A program made the position numbers and the translations under genes. The notes beneath the pieces are model-generated. The model saw only the letters and a list, made by a program, of their open reading frames with translations. It made no database searches and was not told the origin of the DNA. 64,000 nt of DNA from Desulfofundulus thermosubterraneus DSM 16057 (GTDB lineage: Bacteria > Bacillota > Desulfotomaculia > Desulfotomaculales > Desulfovirgulaceae). Position 1 is the first letter of the stretch; each line of letters opens with the position of its first letter. Below, in pieces: positions 7,365-14,810 of the stretch. Location: NCBI RefSeq assembly GCF_900142025.1, contig NZ_FQZM01000004.1, forward strand, positions 1-64,000, in the 5' to 3' direction.

Positions 7365-8474
7365 TTAAGCAATCCAGTGCCCGCGGGTAAAAAGCAAGTA
7401 GAGGAAGAAGAACAGGGATGAGGTTAGGGCAAGGATGAAATTGTGCCCCCGTTCTTCCTTGACCAGTCGGGCCAGGGTCAGGTAAATTGGAAATAACACC
7501 ATCACAAATCGCGGCATGCTCAATAAAGGTGCGTGGGGTGCCGGTGAGAAAAGCGGCACCAGAAGCCCGAACAAGGTAAATAATGTATATGACGGGCGTT
7601 CTCTTCCCAGGGATATGAAGAACAACGCCAATCCCGCCAGGGTGAAGGAAAGGTCCAACAACTGGCGGCTAAAGCGCTGGTTTTCCCGGAGAAGCGCCGT
7701 GGCCTGTTCCAAACTCACCCACGGCCAGGCAAAGGAGCGGTGCCAGAATTGCTGGGCCTTGATAAAGGCCAGGGGGTTACCAAGCTCTGCCTGCAGGAAA
7801 ATCATGAAAAACAGTAAACCCGCGGGGATCAAGGCTAGAAAAACAATGTCCTTGCTTATTTTACCTTTAGTGGTCCGCCAGTATTCCCACAGCCCGGGAA
7901 AAAGTAAAAACACGCCCAAGTTCCGCGTGGATGCGGCCAGCATGCCGCAAAGGCCGGCCGGAAACCACCGTCCCTGGCGCAAGAAGTAAAAGGTTAAAAG
8001 CACCAGCAGAAGGTACAGGGATTCGGTATAAATGGTGGAAAGGTAAAAGGCGGTGGGAAACAGGGCCAGGTACCACGTGGCCCTCCGGGAGGTTGGCGGG
8101 TCATAATCCATCCTGGCCAGCCGGTAGAAAATGGCCAGGATGCCGGCCAGGGAGAGATTGGATATTAAGATGCCTGCTGCTACCGGATCCACGCCCAGCC
8201 GGCTGAGCAGGTGAATGAGCAGAGGGTAAAGGGGAAAGAAGGCAGCGGATTTTTCGTTGTAACCCTCCCGGGCAATTTTCAAGTACCAGCCCGCGTCCCA
8301 GCGGTTGAGTCCACGTCCTACAAGGATAAAAAATTGCTTCGGATCATAATGGCCGGGGAAAAAAATAACGGCAAAATACCCGGCCAATACTATTAACAGC
8401 TGGTGGGCCAGGTAGATGGCGACCAGATCTAAATTAAACCGGCAAAACCACTGCCTGAACATAACCGTACCCAT
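7365..8474 (-). CDS. polytopic mannosyltransferase-like protein (PIG-V/Gpi18-related)
   Basis: This 369-residue membrane protein has about eight to nine spans. The large first loop carries RWDAGWYLKIAREGY and AFFPLYPLLIHLLS, which match the bacterial family related to eukaryotic PIG-V (GPI mannosyltransferase II); the paired acidic/aromatic residues there are the expected active site. It would transfer a sugar from a polyprenyl-phosphate donor on the outer face of the membrane, and the downstream GT2-GtrA gene could make that donor. The start is uncertain: ATG 8474 sits right behind AAGGA, and ATG 8462 is possible. Confidence 0.75.
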   Translation of the reverse strand: MGTVMFRQWFCRFNLDLVAIYLAHQLLIVLAGYFAVIFFPGHYDPKQFFILVGRGLNRWDAGWYLKIAREGYNEKSAAFFPLYPLLIHLLSRLGVDPVAAGILISNLSLAGILAIFYRLARMDYDPPTSRRATWYLALFPTAFYLSTIYTESLYLLLVLLTFYFLRQGRWFPAGLCGMLAASTRNLGVFLLFPGLWEYWRTTKGKISKDIVFLALIPAGLLFFMIFLQAELGNPLAFIKAQQFWHRSFAWPWVSLEQATALLRENQRFSRQLLDLSFTLAGLALFFISLGRERPSYTLFTLFGLLVPLFSPAPHAPLLSMPRFVMVLFPIYLTLARLVKEERGHNFILALTSSLFFFLYLLFTRGHWIA

Positions 8475-8487
8475 TCCTTAATGGATG

Positions 8488-8621
8488 CTGTCGCATAACT
8501 AACGGGGGCGGCCCAGCACTCACTGGTAGGGTACTCTCTTTTGAGTACCTTGGTCACATATTCTTAATAGCTATTCTAACGAGGCCTTTGTTATAGTGAG
8601 TGCTGGTCGCTCCGTGCTACG
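8488..8621 (-). repeat. dispersed palindromic repeat, family 1, copy A
   Basis: The core (8512-8606, 95 bases) starts CCCAGCACTCACT and ends AGTGAGTGCTGG, an inverted terminal repeat. Its middle aligns closely, reverse-complemented, with the core at 63603-63696: TTTTGAGTAC, GTCACATAT, TAATAGCTATT and TAACGAG are shared in order. Similarity continues outside the core into CTGTCGCATAAC (8488-8499) and GTCGCTCCGTGCT (8607-8619). No coding capacity is visible, so it resembles a small non-autonomous mobile element. Confidence 0.8.
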
Positions 8622-8708
8622 GGCCGGACGAAACATTGGCTCACCTCGGAGCGAGTCTGGCAGCGCTGCAAGCACCGGGAGCAAAGCCCATATTAGGTGA
8701 GTGCCGGA

Positions 8709-8739
8709 CCGCATCCAACCGGGTTCGCTGAACGTTTAC
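8709..8739 (+). repeat. truncated copy of the 107-base palindromic repeat (family 2)
   Basis: CCGCATCCAACCGGGTTC followed by GCTGAACGTTTAC matches the right end of the repeat at 49656-49762 (CCGCATCCAACCGGGTTC then ACTGAATATTTAC). The left half is missing and is replaced by other repeat-like sequence (GGAGCGAGTCTGGCAGCG near 8653), so the block from 8488 to 8740 is a mosaic of repeat pieces. Confidence 0.7.
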
Positions 8740-8761
8740 GAAATGAAAAAGCGAGCAATGT

Positions 8762-8968
8762 TCATTCATCCCTGTATTGACAGAGATGAAAGTGGTTATG
8801 CTGGATGCGCAGAACATGGCGCACCCCGCACCGGGGGCAGTTAAGAGACTGCTCGTCCACAAAGCGCAACTCACCTATGTGCCGGCCGCAGCAGGTAACC
8901 TCTACACTGATTATGCGCCCGTCCGGAAGATGATTTACCCGGTAGTCCACCGGGGCTTTTTGGCTCAC
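8762..8968 (-). CDS. small putative zinc-ribbon protein
   Basis: This 68-residue protein is supported by a TAGGAG ribosome site about eight bases before its GTG start. It has a possible zinc site made of VTCCGRHIGEL (residues about 25-35), LNCPRCGVRH (about 42-51) and a histidine-rich HNHFHL near the end. This arrangement suggests a small regulatory or metal-binding protein. It lies between the repeat mosaic and the helicase gene. I do not recognise a named family. A longer open frame on the opposite strand lacks a ribosome site. Confidence 0.55.
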   Translation of the reverse strand: MSQKAPVDYRVNHLPDGRIISVEVTCCGRHIGELRFVDEQSLNCPRCGVRHVLRIQHNHFHLCQYRDE

Positions 8969-9063
8969 GGGATACCACTCCTAACAGACATTTTTTTTAT
9001 TATATCGGAATACCGGGAACAAGTAAATTTATACGTTTATGTCAACGTGGCACATGGTATATA

Positions 9064-9888
9064 ATGGCCATAGTGAAAATAGCAAAGCACCAGAGAAAGG
9101 ACGGTTTTGTCACATTGGCTCAGAAAAAAGAAACCGGTGCGAGGGGTAAACGCCGGCCACGGCGCCGCCGGTCAAAGGTTGTTTTACCTGCGGGACCGTT
9201 AAAGCTCGATCGCTTTCAGGAAGAAGCAATTGCTGCGTTGTTGGAGGGATATACCGTCCTGGTAGCTGCGCCGACGGGAACGGGTAAGACCCTGATTGCC
9301 GAAAAGCTGCTGGAACATATATTGGCTGCGGGGAAGGGAGCGGTGTACACGTCGCCCATTAAAGCCCTGTCCAACCAGAAATTCCGGGATTTCGGGCAGC
9401 TTTTCGGCCCGGAGCGGGTGGGGTTGATTACGGGGGACCTTTCCATTAACGAGAGGGCTCCTCTGCTGGTGATGACCACGGAAATCTTTCGCAACTGGTG
9501 TTTTGCCAATCCCGAGGAACTGGAGTATACTTCCTACGTCATTTTTGACGAGATGCACTACCTGGACGACCCGGAGCGTGGTACGGCGTGGGAGGAAAGC
9601 ATCATTTTCGCCCCGCCCCACATGAAGATTCTGGGTCTCTCCGCTACCGTACCCAATATTCAGGAAATTTCCTCCTGGATGGCCGAGGTGCGGGGGGAAG
9701 TGGTGAAAGTGGTTGAAGAACGGTGCCGGGCCGTTCCCCTGGAAATTTCCTGGATTGCGCCCGGGGGAGATGTGCTGGACGAGGAAGAAGCCCGGGAGGA
9801 AATTGCCGAGAGACAGGAGATTCGCCGCTGGCGCCGCCAACGTTGGAACGAGGTGACGGCCGCCGGATGGGAGGAATTAGATTATTAG
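9064..9888 (+). CDS. Ski2/Mtr4-like DExH helicase, N-terminal half (frame broken)
   Basis: The 274 residues begin with a basic tail (about 1-45) and contain the first RecA domain of an SF2 helicase: Q-motif-like LDRFQEEAI (48-56), Walker A APTGTGKT (69-76), TSPIKALSNQK (motif Ia), Walker B DEMH (162-165) and SATVP (193-197). The frame stops at 9888 and the second RecA domain resumes 16 bases later in another frame (9905-11461). Related bacterial proteins of roughly 750-800 residues carry both halves in one chain. Either a frameshift has split this gene, a recoding event joins the halves, or the sequence has one extra base. The ATG has no clear ribosome site. Confidence 0.8.
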   Translation: MAIVKIAKHQRKDGFVTLAQKKETGARGKRRPRRRRSKVVLPAGPLKLDRFQEEAIAALLEGYTVLVAAPTGTGKTLIAEKLLEHILAAGKGAVYTSPIKALSNQKFRDFGQLFGPERVGLITGDLSINERAPLLVMTTEIFRNWCFANPEELEYTSYVIFDEMHYLDDPERGTAWEESIIFAPPHMKILGLSATVPNIQEISSWMAEVRGEVVKVVEERCRAVPLEISWIAPGGDVLDEEEAREEIAERQEIRRWRRQRWNEVTAAGWEELDY

Positions 9889-9904
9889 GATAGGTGGTGC
9901 GACC

Positions 9905-11461
9905 TTGGCCGCCATATTTTCCAGTCCAACCTGTGTTGAAGTGATCGAAGCCATTCAGGACCACCTGCCGGCCCTTTATTTTGCCTTCAGCCGTGGCCGG
10001 ACCGAATTACTGGCGGAAGAACTGGGCCGGGAGTGGGATTTCCTTACTTCCGGGGAGAAGCGGACTGTCCGGCGGGTGATCCAGGAAGCAGAGGAGAACA
10101 ACCCCGGCCTTTTCGGTCCCCGGCGCCAAAACCTGCGCCGCTTGCTGCTTCAGGGCATTGGCTATCACCATGCTGGCCTGTCGCCGCTGCTCAAAGATCT
10201 GGTGGAAAGGCTGTATGAATCCCGGCTGGTTTATGTCCTTTTTTGCACGGAAACCTTTGCCGTGGGGGTTAACTTTCCCGCCGCCAGTACGGTTTTTGAT
10301 GCCTGCCGCAAGTGGGATGGCCAGGAGTTCCGCCCCCTTTTAAACCGGGAATTTTTCCAGATGGCGGGGCGGGCGGGCCGGCGCGGCTATGATGAAGTGG
10401 GCCGGGTTTTCGTGCGCATCGACGAGCGTTTCCCCGAGCAAACCGGCTTTTACCGGGAGGATGAGGTGGAACCGGTCAGAGGCAGGCTTACCATCTCGCC
10501 CAATACGGTTTTAAGCCTTTTGCACTGGAAAACCGATGCGGAAATTCGCCGCCTGCTGGAAAAAAATTTATCCGTTTACCAGAGCAATAAAGAGAGCCGG
10601 CAGCTCCGCCGGGAGGTGCAGAAGCTGGAAGAAAAAGCGGCGGAACTGGCCCGGTGTTTTTGCCCCGACCGGGGCCAGGACTGCTGCGAGCTTTACCGGG
10701 TCAAGCTGCGCAAAGAGCTGAACCAGCTTAAAAAAAGCAAGCACCGCAATCGCTCCGACATAAGACAGCGCCGGCAGGAAGTTCAGCTTATATTGCAAAA
10801 GGCGCGCAAAAAGTGTCGCTATAAGATTTGTCTCGATGCATCAAGGAAGATACGCCGGTTGGAGGAAAGGGTTCACCTGCTGCACAAGCGGTTGAAGCAG
10901 CTGGACAAACACTCCCGGGATTATGTGAGGGAGTTTGAGAATGTGTGGAGCCTGCTGGAAAAACTGGGGTATGTGCAGGGCCGGGAGCTTTTACCCCGGG
11001 GGAGATTTGCCCTTTACGTGCATGTGCAGGAAATACTGGTCACCGAGCTGGTTTTCTCTGGTATTATCCTGGAATCCCCTCCTCTCGAGGCGGCTGCCAT
11101 CCTGGCCGGGGTGGACTACCAGCCCGGGCGGGATGAACAGGTGATGCCGCCACCCTTTTCCCTGGAAAGGGTGGAAGAATTGCGCCGCTTTTTACTTGAA
11201 AGCGGCGTACCGGAGCACTTTTGTGTCTGGTCGCCCCTCCCCGCCGCCCTGGCCGCGGCCTGGTACCAGGGAGCCACCTTTGACCAGCTTTTGGGCATGA
11301 CCAACCTCCAGGAAGGGGACATCTTTTCCATCCTGCGCCGGGAAATCGACCTTTTGCGCCAGATTGAAAGGGCTGCCGGGGAGGACCGCGCCCTGGCCCT
11401 GCTGGCCAGGGAACTGCGCCGGCGGCTGGACCGGGACGAGGTGGCCGTGGTGGGGGTGTAA
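9905..11461 (+). CDS. Ski2/Mtr4-like DExH helicase, C-terminal half
   Basis: From TTG 9905 the 518 residues open with the second RecA domain (IFSSPTCVEVIEAIQDHLPA, YHHAGL near 88, FAVGVNFPA near 118-126, motif VI QMAGRAGRRG at 152-161). A charged coiled-coil segment (about 205-320) follows, with scattered cysteines (CFCPDRGQDCC, KKCRYKIC), and then a helical C-terminal domain typical of Ski2-like proteins. AGGTGGT about eight bases before the TTG could permit independent translation. Without the first half it lacks Walker A and B and could not hydrolyse ATP alone. Such enzymes unwind RNA or structured nucleic acid. Confidence 0.8.
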   Translation: MAAIFSSPTCVEVIEAIQDHLPALYFAFSRGRTELLAEELGREWDFLTSGEKRTVRRVIQEAEENNPGLFGPRRQNLRRLLLQGIGYHHAGLSPLLKDLVERLYESRLVYVLFCTETFAVGVNFPAASTVFDACRKWDGQEFRPLLNREFFQMAGRAGRRGYDEVGRVFVRIDERFPEQTGFYREDEVEPVRGRLTISPNTVLSLLHWKTDAEIRRLLEKNLSVYQSNKESRQLRREVQKLEEKAAELARCFCPDRGQDCCELYRVKLRKELNQLKKSKHRNRSDIRQRRQEVQLILQKARKKCRYKICLDASRKIRRLEERVHLLHKRLKQLDKHSRDYVREFENVWSLLEKLGYVQGRELLPRGRFALYVHVQEILVTELVFSGIILESPPLEAAAILAGVDYQPGRDEQVMPPPFSLERVEELRRFLLESGVPEHFCVWSPLPAALAAAWYQGATFDQLLGMTNLQEGDIFSILRREIDLLRQIERAAGEDRALALLARELRRRLDRDEVAVVGV

Positions 11462-11564
11462 AGAAAAAAACGGGCTTATCGCCCATATGCACTATGCTAT
11501 TGTTAGTTATGTACGAAGCTGATGCTTTAAGGGTTACATCACAAGGAAATTACACACGGGACCA

Positions 11565-11593
11565 CCGCTGGTACGCCAGCAGTAGCTTTTTTT
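11565..11593. terminator. hairpin between convergent helicase and agr-like genes
   Basis: GCTGG-TAC-GCCAGC near 11568-11580 is followed by AGTAGCTTTTTTTCTC on the plus strand. It lies about 105 bases after the helicase stop and 31 bases beyond the end of the small peptide gene on the other strand. Confidence 0.5.
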
Positions 11594-11623
11594 CTCTAGT
11601 TTTTACTGGACTTTTGCTTGACC

Positions 11624-11752
11624 TTACTTGCGCAGTTCGGCGGGCACCTCCGGCTGGTACCACGTGAGCCAGCTGGCCGGGTAGATGCCCGTGGCGGCCA
11701 CCAGCATGGCCACGGAAGCGACCAGCCCTAAAAACCAGTGCTTAAGCCGCAT
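11624..11752 (-). CDS. agrD: AgrD-like cyclic lactone autoinducer peptide precursor
   Basis: This gene is 42 codons long. The peptide has an N-terminal amphipathic/hydrophobic leader (MRLKHWFLGLVASVAMLVAA), a core region TGIYPASWLTW and a charged recognition tail YQPEVPAELRK. The tail PExPxEL is the hallmark of AgrD. By comparison with AgrD of Listeria and clostridia, the ring residue stands five positions before the YQPEVP tail. Here that residue is serine (SWLTW), so the predicted signal is a five-membered serine lactone rather than a thiolactone; the peptide has no cysteine at all. AAAGGAGGTG gives a strong ribosome site, and the start overlaps the end of agrB by 11 bases. Confidence 0.85.
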   Translation of the reverse strand: MRLKHWFLGLVASVAMLVAATGIYPASWLTWYQPEVPAELRK

Positions 11753-12389
11753 TCTTCACACCTCCTTTGCCGGGTATGAGTATAGAGTGCAGCCGGCCCA
11801 GGAAAACGTCCAGCCACTCCACGAAGCGGTAGCCGGCCGGAGTTACGGTAAAGGATTGAAAGGCTAGGCCCAGGGCGCTGGCGGTCACCAGGTCCCCCCG
11901 CAGGGGAAGGAACCAGGTAACCGCTATGTAGCAGAGGGGCACCATCAGAGAAATTGTTTTCAGCGCCCGGCGGTGGCCCTCCCGGGTGATTGGCTTGGCC
12001 GGAGTGTCTGCCGGCGCCCAGATTAAGGCAACAATAACAGCGAAAAGGACCGCGGCCAGAGCCATACCCTGGGCGAGAATGTCCGTTTCCGAGAGCCAGC
12101 GGGCCAGAAAGCCCAAGCACGTAAAGGTGACCAACGAACCTATGAGGCAGCGATAGTAGGCGGTGCAGTGGGCCCCCCCGGCGGCCAGGCGGAAAGCCAC
12201 ACTGGCCAGCACTACCGCGGCAACCTGGGGGAAGATGCCCAGCAGCAGGGGTATAGTTACAAAACAAACAAGCTTCACCACTGCGCCCAGGAGGAGTTCC
12301 AGGCCGTAGGCCATCACCGCCGCTCGCTCCTCCTGCTCCAGCTCTTTGCTCAACCAGGCGGCAATTTTCCGGGCCAGTTCGTGGATCAT
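11742..12389 (-). CDS. agrB: AgrB-like peptide-processing membrane protease
   Basis: This 215-residue protein has about five to six membrane helices and the AgrB catalytic motif AAGGAHCTAYYRC. H74 and C81 are seven residues apart, as are the catalytic H77 and C84 of Staphylococcus aureus AgrB. AgrB cleaves the AgrD tail and forms the lactone ring. The gene overlaps agrD downstream and, through ATGA at its start, the kinase gene upstream, so the three are translated together. The assignment rests on the motif and on agrD next door. Confidence 0.92.
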   Translation of the reverse strand: MIHELARKIAAWLSKELEQEERAAVMAYGLELLLGAVVKLVCFVTIPLLLGIFPQVAAVVLASVAFRLAAGGAHCTAYYRCLIGSLVTFTCLGFLARWLSETDILAQGMALAAVLFAVIVALIWAPADTPAKPITREGHRRALKTISLMVPLCYIAVTWFLPLRGDLVTASALGLAFQSFTVTPAGYRFVEWLDVFLGRLHSILIPGKGGVKNAA

Positions 12390-13231
12390 TGTTCCGCACC
12401 TGCCTTGGGTAGGGTTACCGTAAAGATGGTGGGCGGGGAGGAGACCCTTATCTTTCCGCCGTGCTGTTGCACTATCTCCCGTACAATGGCCAGCCCCAGG
12501 CCCCGGTTTTCCCCCTTGGTGGAGAATCCCGGTTCAAAGATCTTTTCCCTCAAGTCCTCCCTGATGCCGGGGCCGGAATTGCCTACCGAGAGGATGTAGC
12601 TTTGCTCGTCTTCTCTTATTTCCAGCCTGACGTAACGGTCTTTCGTCGCTAAAAACATTACCGCTTCCATGGCGTTGTCCAGCAGGTTGCCCAGTATGCG
12701 GTTGAGGTTGTGGGGGCGCACGGTCAGCTTGCTCAGGTCGGTTTCAATAACCAGGCCGAAGCTGATGTTCCTGTTGGCCGCCAGGGCCGCCTTTTGCTGG
12801 ACCAGGGCGGCCACCTCGGGGGATTTCAGCTTCAGGGTCTGGGTGAGAATGCGGATGTCCCCCGTCACCTCGGCCAGGTACTCCCGGGCGCTTTCCAGCT
12901 TGCCCATCTGCAGCATGCCGTACACAGCCTGCAGGTGGCTGATGAAGTCGTGACGCTGGGCCCGGATGTTGCGGATCATTTCCTCCAGGTCCTGGATGTG
13001 CCTGGCCTGCTGGCGTATCAAATTATCCTGTTCTTCCACAACTAACGACTTTCTTAATAAAATAAACCCTAAAATAGTGTTTCCAAAAACTACTATATCA
13101 ACCAATACTATCCAAGACAAAGGTATAGATGTTTTGAAGTAAACTAAGTATTGAGTAAAAACAGTAATAAGCAATGCCTGTCCCAAACTTAAAACTGCCA
13201 TTAGATAGTTGGGAAATGATAGTGCACTCAT
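12386..13231 (-). CDS. GHKL sensor histidine kinase of the AgrC / Spo0B type
   Basis: In this 281-residue protein, residues 8-30 and 38-60 are two membrane helices and about 64-90 a coiled linker. The phosphoacceptor box is RAQRHDFISHLQ with H94, of the AgrC kind (short, with H-D-F). The ATPase domain has N-box NLLDNAMEA (182-190), G1 GNSGPGI and G2 NRGLGLAI. It has only two helices where AgrC usually has about six; the gene directly upstream supplies a five-helix membrane protein that could be the missing sensor. The base composition changes within the gene: the membrane part (13031-13231) is clearly AT-richer than the catalytic part. No response regulator lies in the locus. Confidence 0.85.
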   Translation of the reverse strand: MSALSFPNYLMAVLSLGQALLITVFTQYLVYFKTSIPLSWIVLVDIVVFGNTILGFILLRKSLVVEEQDNLIRQQARHIQDLEEMIRNIRAQRHDFISHLQAVYGMLQMGKLESAREYLAEVTGDIRILTQTLKLKSPEVAALVQQKAALAANRNISFGLVIETDLSKLTVRPHNLNRILGNLLDNAMEAVMFLATKDRYVRLEIREDEQSYILSVGNSGPGIREDLREKIFEPGFSTKGENRGLGLAIVREIVQQHGGKIRVSSPPTIFTVTLPKAGAEQ

Positions 13232-13234
13232 CAG

Positions 13235-13735
13235 TTAATCATGCTCCCGGTCTTTTGTTAGTTTGGAACGGTAAATGCTTGGTGAGCGTAACGTAACCTT
13301 TTTTCTTATACACAAAAAGGCGATTAAAGCCAGCACAATTAGTTCAGGGATCGCTAATAAAATACGAAGGGTAAGCGATGACCAAATTTCGTTAATTGTT
13401 TTACCCATCAAAAAGATTACTATAGGCAATATGAGCATTTCTACTGTTGCCAGGATAGCTATACCGATCATGGCCACACTGATGGACACGGGTATAGATG
13501 TTTTAAAAAAAATAGAAACAAGCAGTGTAATTATAACTATCCCGATCAAGGTATGTACCCCGTAAGGTATGGGTAGCTCCCGGATGAAATAGGAAGCTAA
13601 GGAAGAGAGCACCGCTGCCGGAACAATCCGCTGCCATTTAAGTTCAACACCCATGAGGGTTAACCCCAGGGTCAGGATGAGGATGCTCTCGGGAACAGAC
13701 TGAAAAATTAAAGCCAGTAGAGGCATTTTATCCAT
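13235..13735 (-). CDS. membrane protein, probable separate sensor module of the agr-like locus
   Basis: Starting at ATG 13735 behind GGAGAG, this gives 166 residues with about five hydrophobic helices (near 4-25, 33-50, 58-75, 80-110 and 122-145) and a basic tail. The segment FFKTSIPVSISVAMIGIAIL resembles YFKTSIPLSWIVLVDIVVFG of the adjacent kinase, so the two share a related membrane unit. The stop and the kinase start are only three bases apart. I infer that it forms the sensing part together with the kinase. It is AT-rich relative to neighbours. An upstream in-frame start at 13819 exists but has no ribosome site. Confidence 0.65.
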   Translation of the reverse strand: MDKMPLLALIFQSVPESILILTLGLTLMGVELKWQRIVPAAVLSSLASYFIRELPIPYGVHTLIGIVIITLLVSIFFKTSIPVSISVAMIGIAILATVEMLILPIVIFLMGKTINEIWSSLTLRILLAIPELIVLALIAFLCIRKKVTLRSPSIYRSKLTKDREHD

Positions 13736-13989
13736 TGCTGTCTCTCCATTTAAGATTGTCGGTATAATGCTCACCACATGTTTCAGCCACCCGTCATGCA
13801 GTTTCCCCGTCCCGGGCAAAGTCTTCCATTAAAAGTAATTCTTTGGCATATATTTCTGCATAATCAAAAAATCTCCTTCTTTTCAACAGAAAAATTTTCT
13901 AATTTTCTACAGAAATTTTTTCTGTCTTCCATTTTTCGTGGAAATTAGGAAGTCCCTTGCCGGGGCCTTGTCCTAAAAGGAAGGGGAAA

Positions 13990-14499
13990 TCATGGCGACC
14001 GGTATTGCTGTGCCCGCTGTCGGTAATGGGCGGCCAGTTTTTGAAACTTTTCCGTTTCCTGTGCTGAAAGCTGCCGGACCACCCGGGCCGGGGAACCCAC
14101 GGCCAGGTGTCCGGGGGGGATTTCCTGTCCCTCCACCACCAGGGCGCCGGCTCCCACCACGGCCCCTTTGCCCACGCGGGCTCCGTTGAGGACGATAGCT
14201 CCCATGCCAATAAGTGAGCCGTCTTCAACGGTACACCCGTGGAGCACGGCCCCGTGACCCACCGTAACCTGGTTTCCGATTTTTAGGGGATAGCCGGGAT
14301 CTTCATGCAACAGACACCCGTCCTGAATGTTTGTCTCCTCACCGATTGTCACCTCGTCCACATCCCCCCGGATCACCGTGTTAAACCAAACGCTGCTACC
14401 CCGGCCAATTTCCACCCGGCCAACGATCCTGGCCCCCGGGGCTATAAAAACATCTTCCGCCAGCTGCGGCTTATGGCCTTCGAACTCATAAATGCCCAT
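13990..14499 (-). CDS. gamma-carbonic anhydrase-like left-handed beta-helix protein
   Basis: This 169-residue protein shows the hexapeptide repeats of a left-handed beta helix ([LIV]-G-x-G-x-x), for example VRIVGRVEIG, VTIGEETNI, VTVGHGAVL and ARVGKGAVVGAGALV. Histidines (LLHEDPG, VGHGAVLHGC) match the zinc site of the YrdA/PaaY/CamH group. Such trimers hydrate CO2 or have related acyl-transfer roles. Residues 1-140 form the helix and the C-terminal 30 residues are helical. AGGGAGGGA precedes the ATG. It appears monocistronic. Confidence 0.88.
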   Translation of the reverse strand: MGIYEFEGHKPQLAEDVFIAPGARIVGRVEIGRGSSVWFNTVIRGDVDEVTIGEETNIQDGCLLHEDPGYPLKIGNQVTVGHGAVLHGCTVEDGSLIGMGAIVLNGARVGKGAVVGAGALVVEGQEIPPGHLAVGSPARVVRQLSAQETEKFQKLAAHYRQRAQQYRSP

Positions 14500-14621
14500 G
14501 GCTCGTCCCTCCCTTTTTTATAAAAACTATACCTTGCCAGCCGGGGAAAGGCAACCAGTTTGAGATCCCGACTTTTGGGGCGGCCGGAAAGTACATGCGG
14601 CATTTCAGGAGCGAAAAAAGA

Positions 14622-14654
14622 AATCAAAAAAAAGTCTCTATTACTAGGGACTTT
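14622..14654 (-). terminator. terminator downstream of acuA
   Basis: Read on the minus strand, AAAGTCCCTA and TAGAGACTTT form a 10-bp stem with one wobble and a four-base loop, followed by TTTTTGATTT. It ends transcripts coming from the acuA gene. The rest of the space between 14500 and 14810 shows no gene; an AT-rich patch near 14690-14750 may hold the promoter of the carbonic anhydrase gene. Confidence 0.7.
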
Positions 14655-14810
14655 TAATGGGGAAAGGAGAGGCTTATATGGTTGTGAAAACATTCACTTT
14701 TAAGTATACATAGCACCCTTTTCCCTGTCAACAAAAATTAATGAAATTATCACCGGACTGTGATATTGCCACCCTGTAAGCGGACTGAGAAAATGTCGCT
14801 TATGAAAGCT

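Noticed and set aside
8777-9064. 95-codon plus-strand open frame
   Set aside because: It overlaps the minus-strand zinc-ribbon gene, has no ribosome site and its translation has no recognisable pattern, whereas the minus-strand frame has a TAGGAG site and paired cysteines.
13794-13886. 30-codon minus-strand frame ending FDYAEIYAKELLLMEDFARD... and an overlapping 12-codon frame behind AAGGAG
   Set aside because: The longer frame has no ribosome site at its TTG; the shorter one has a site but codes for only MIMQKYMPKNYF. Either may be chance in AT-rich DNA, so neither is annotated.
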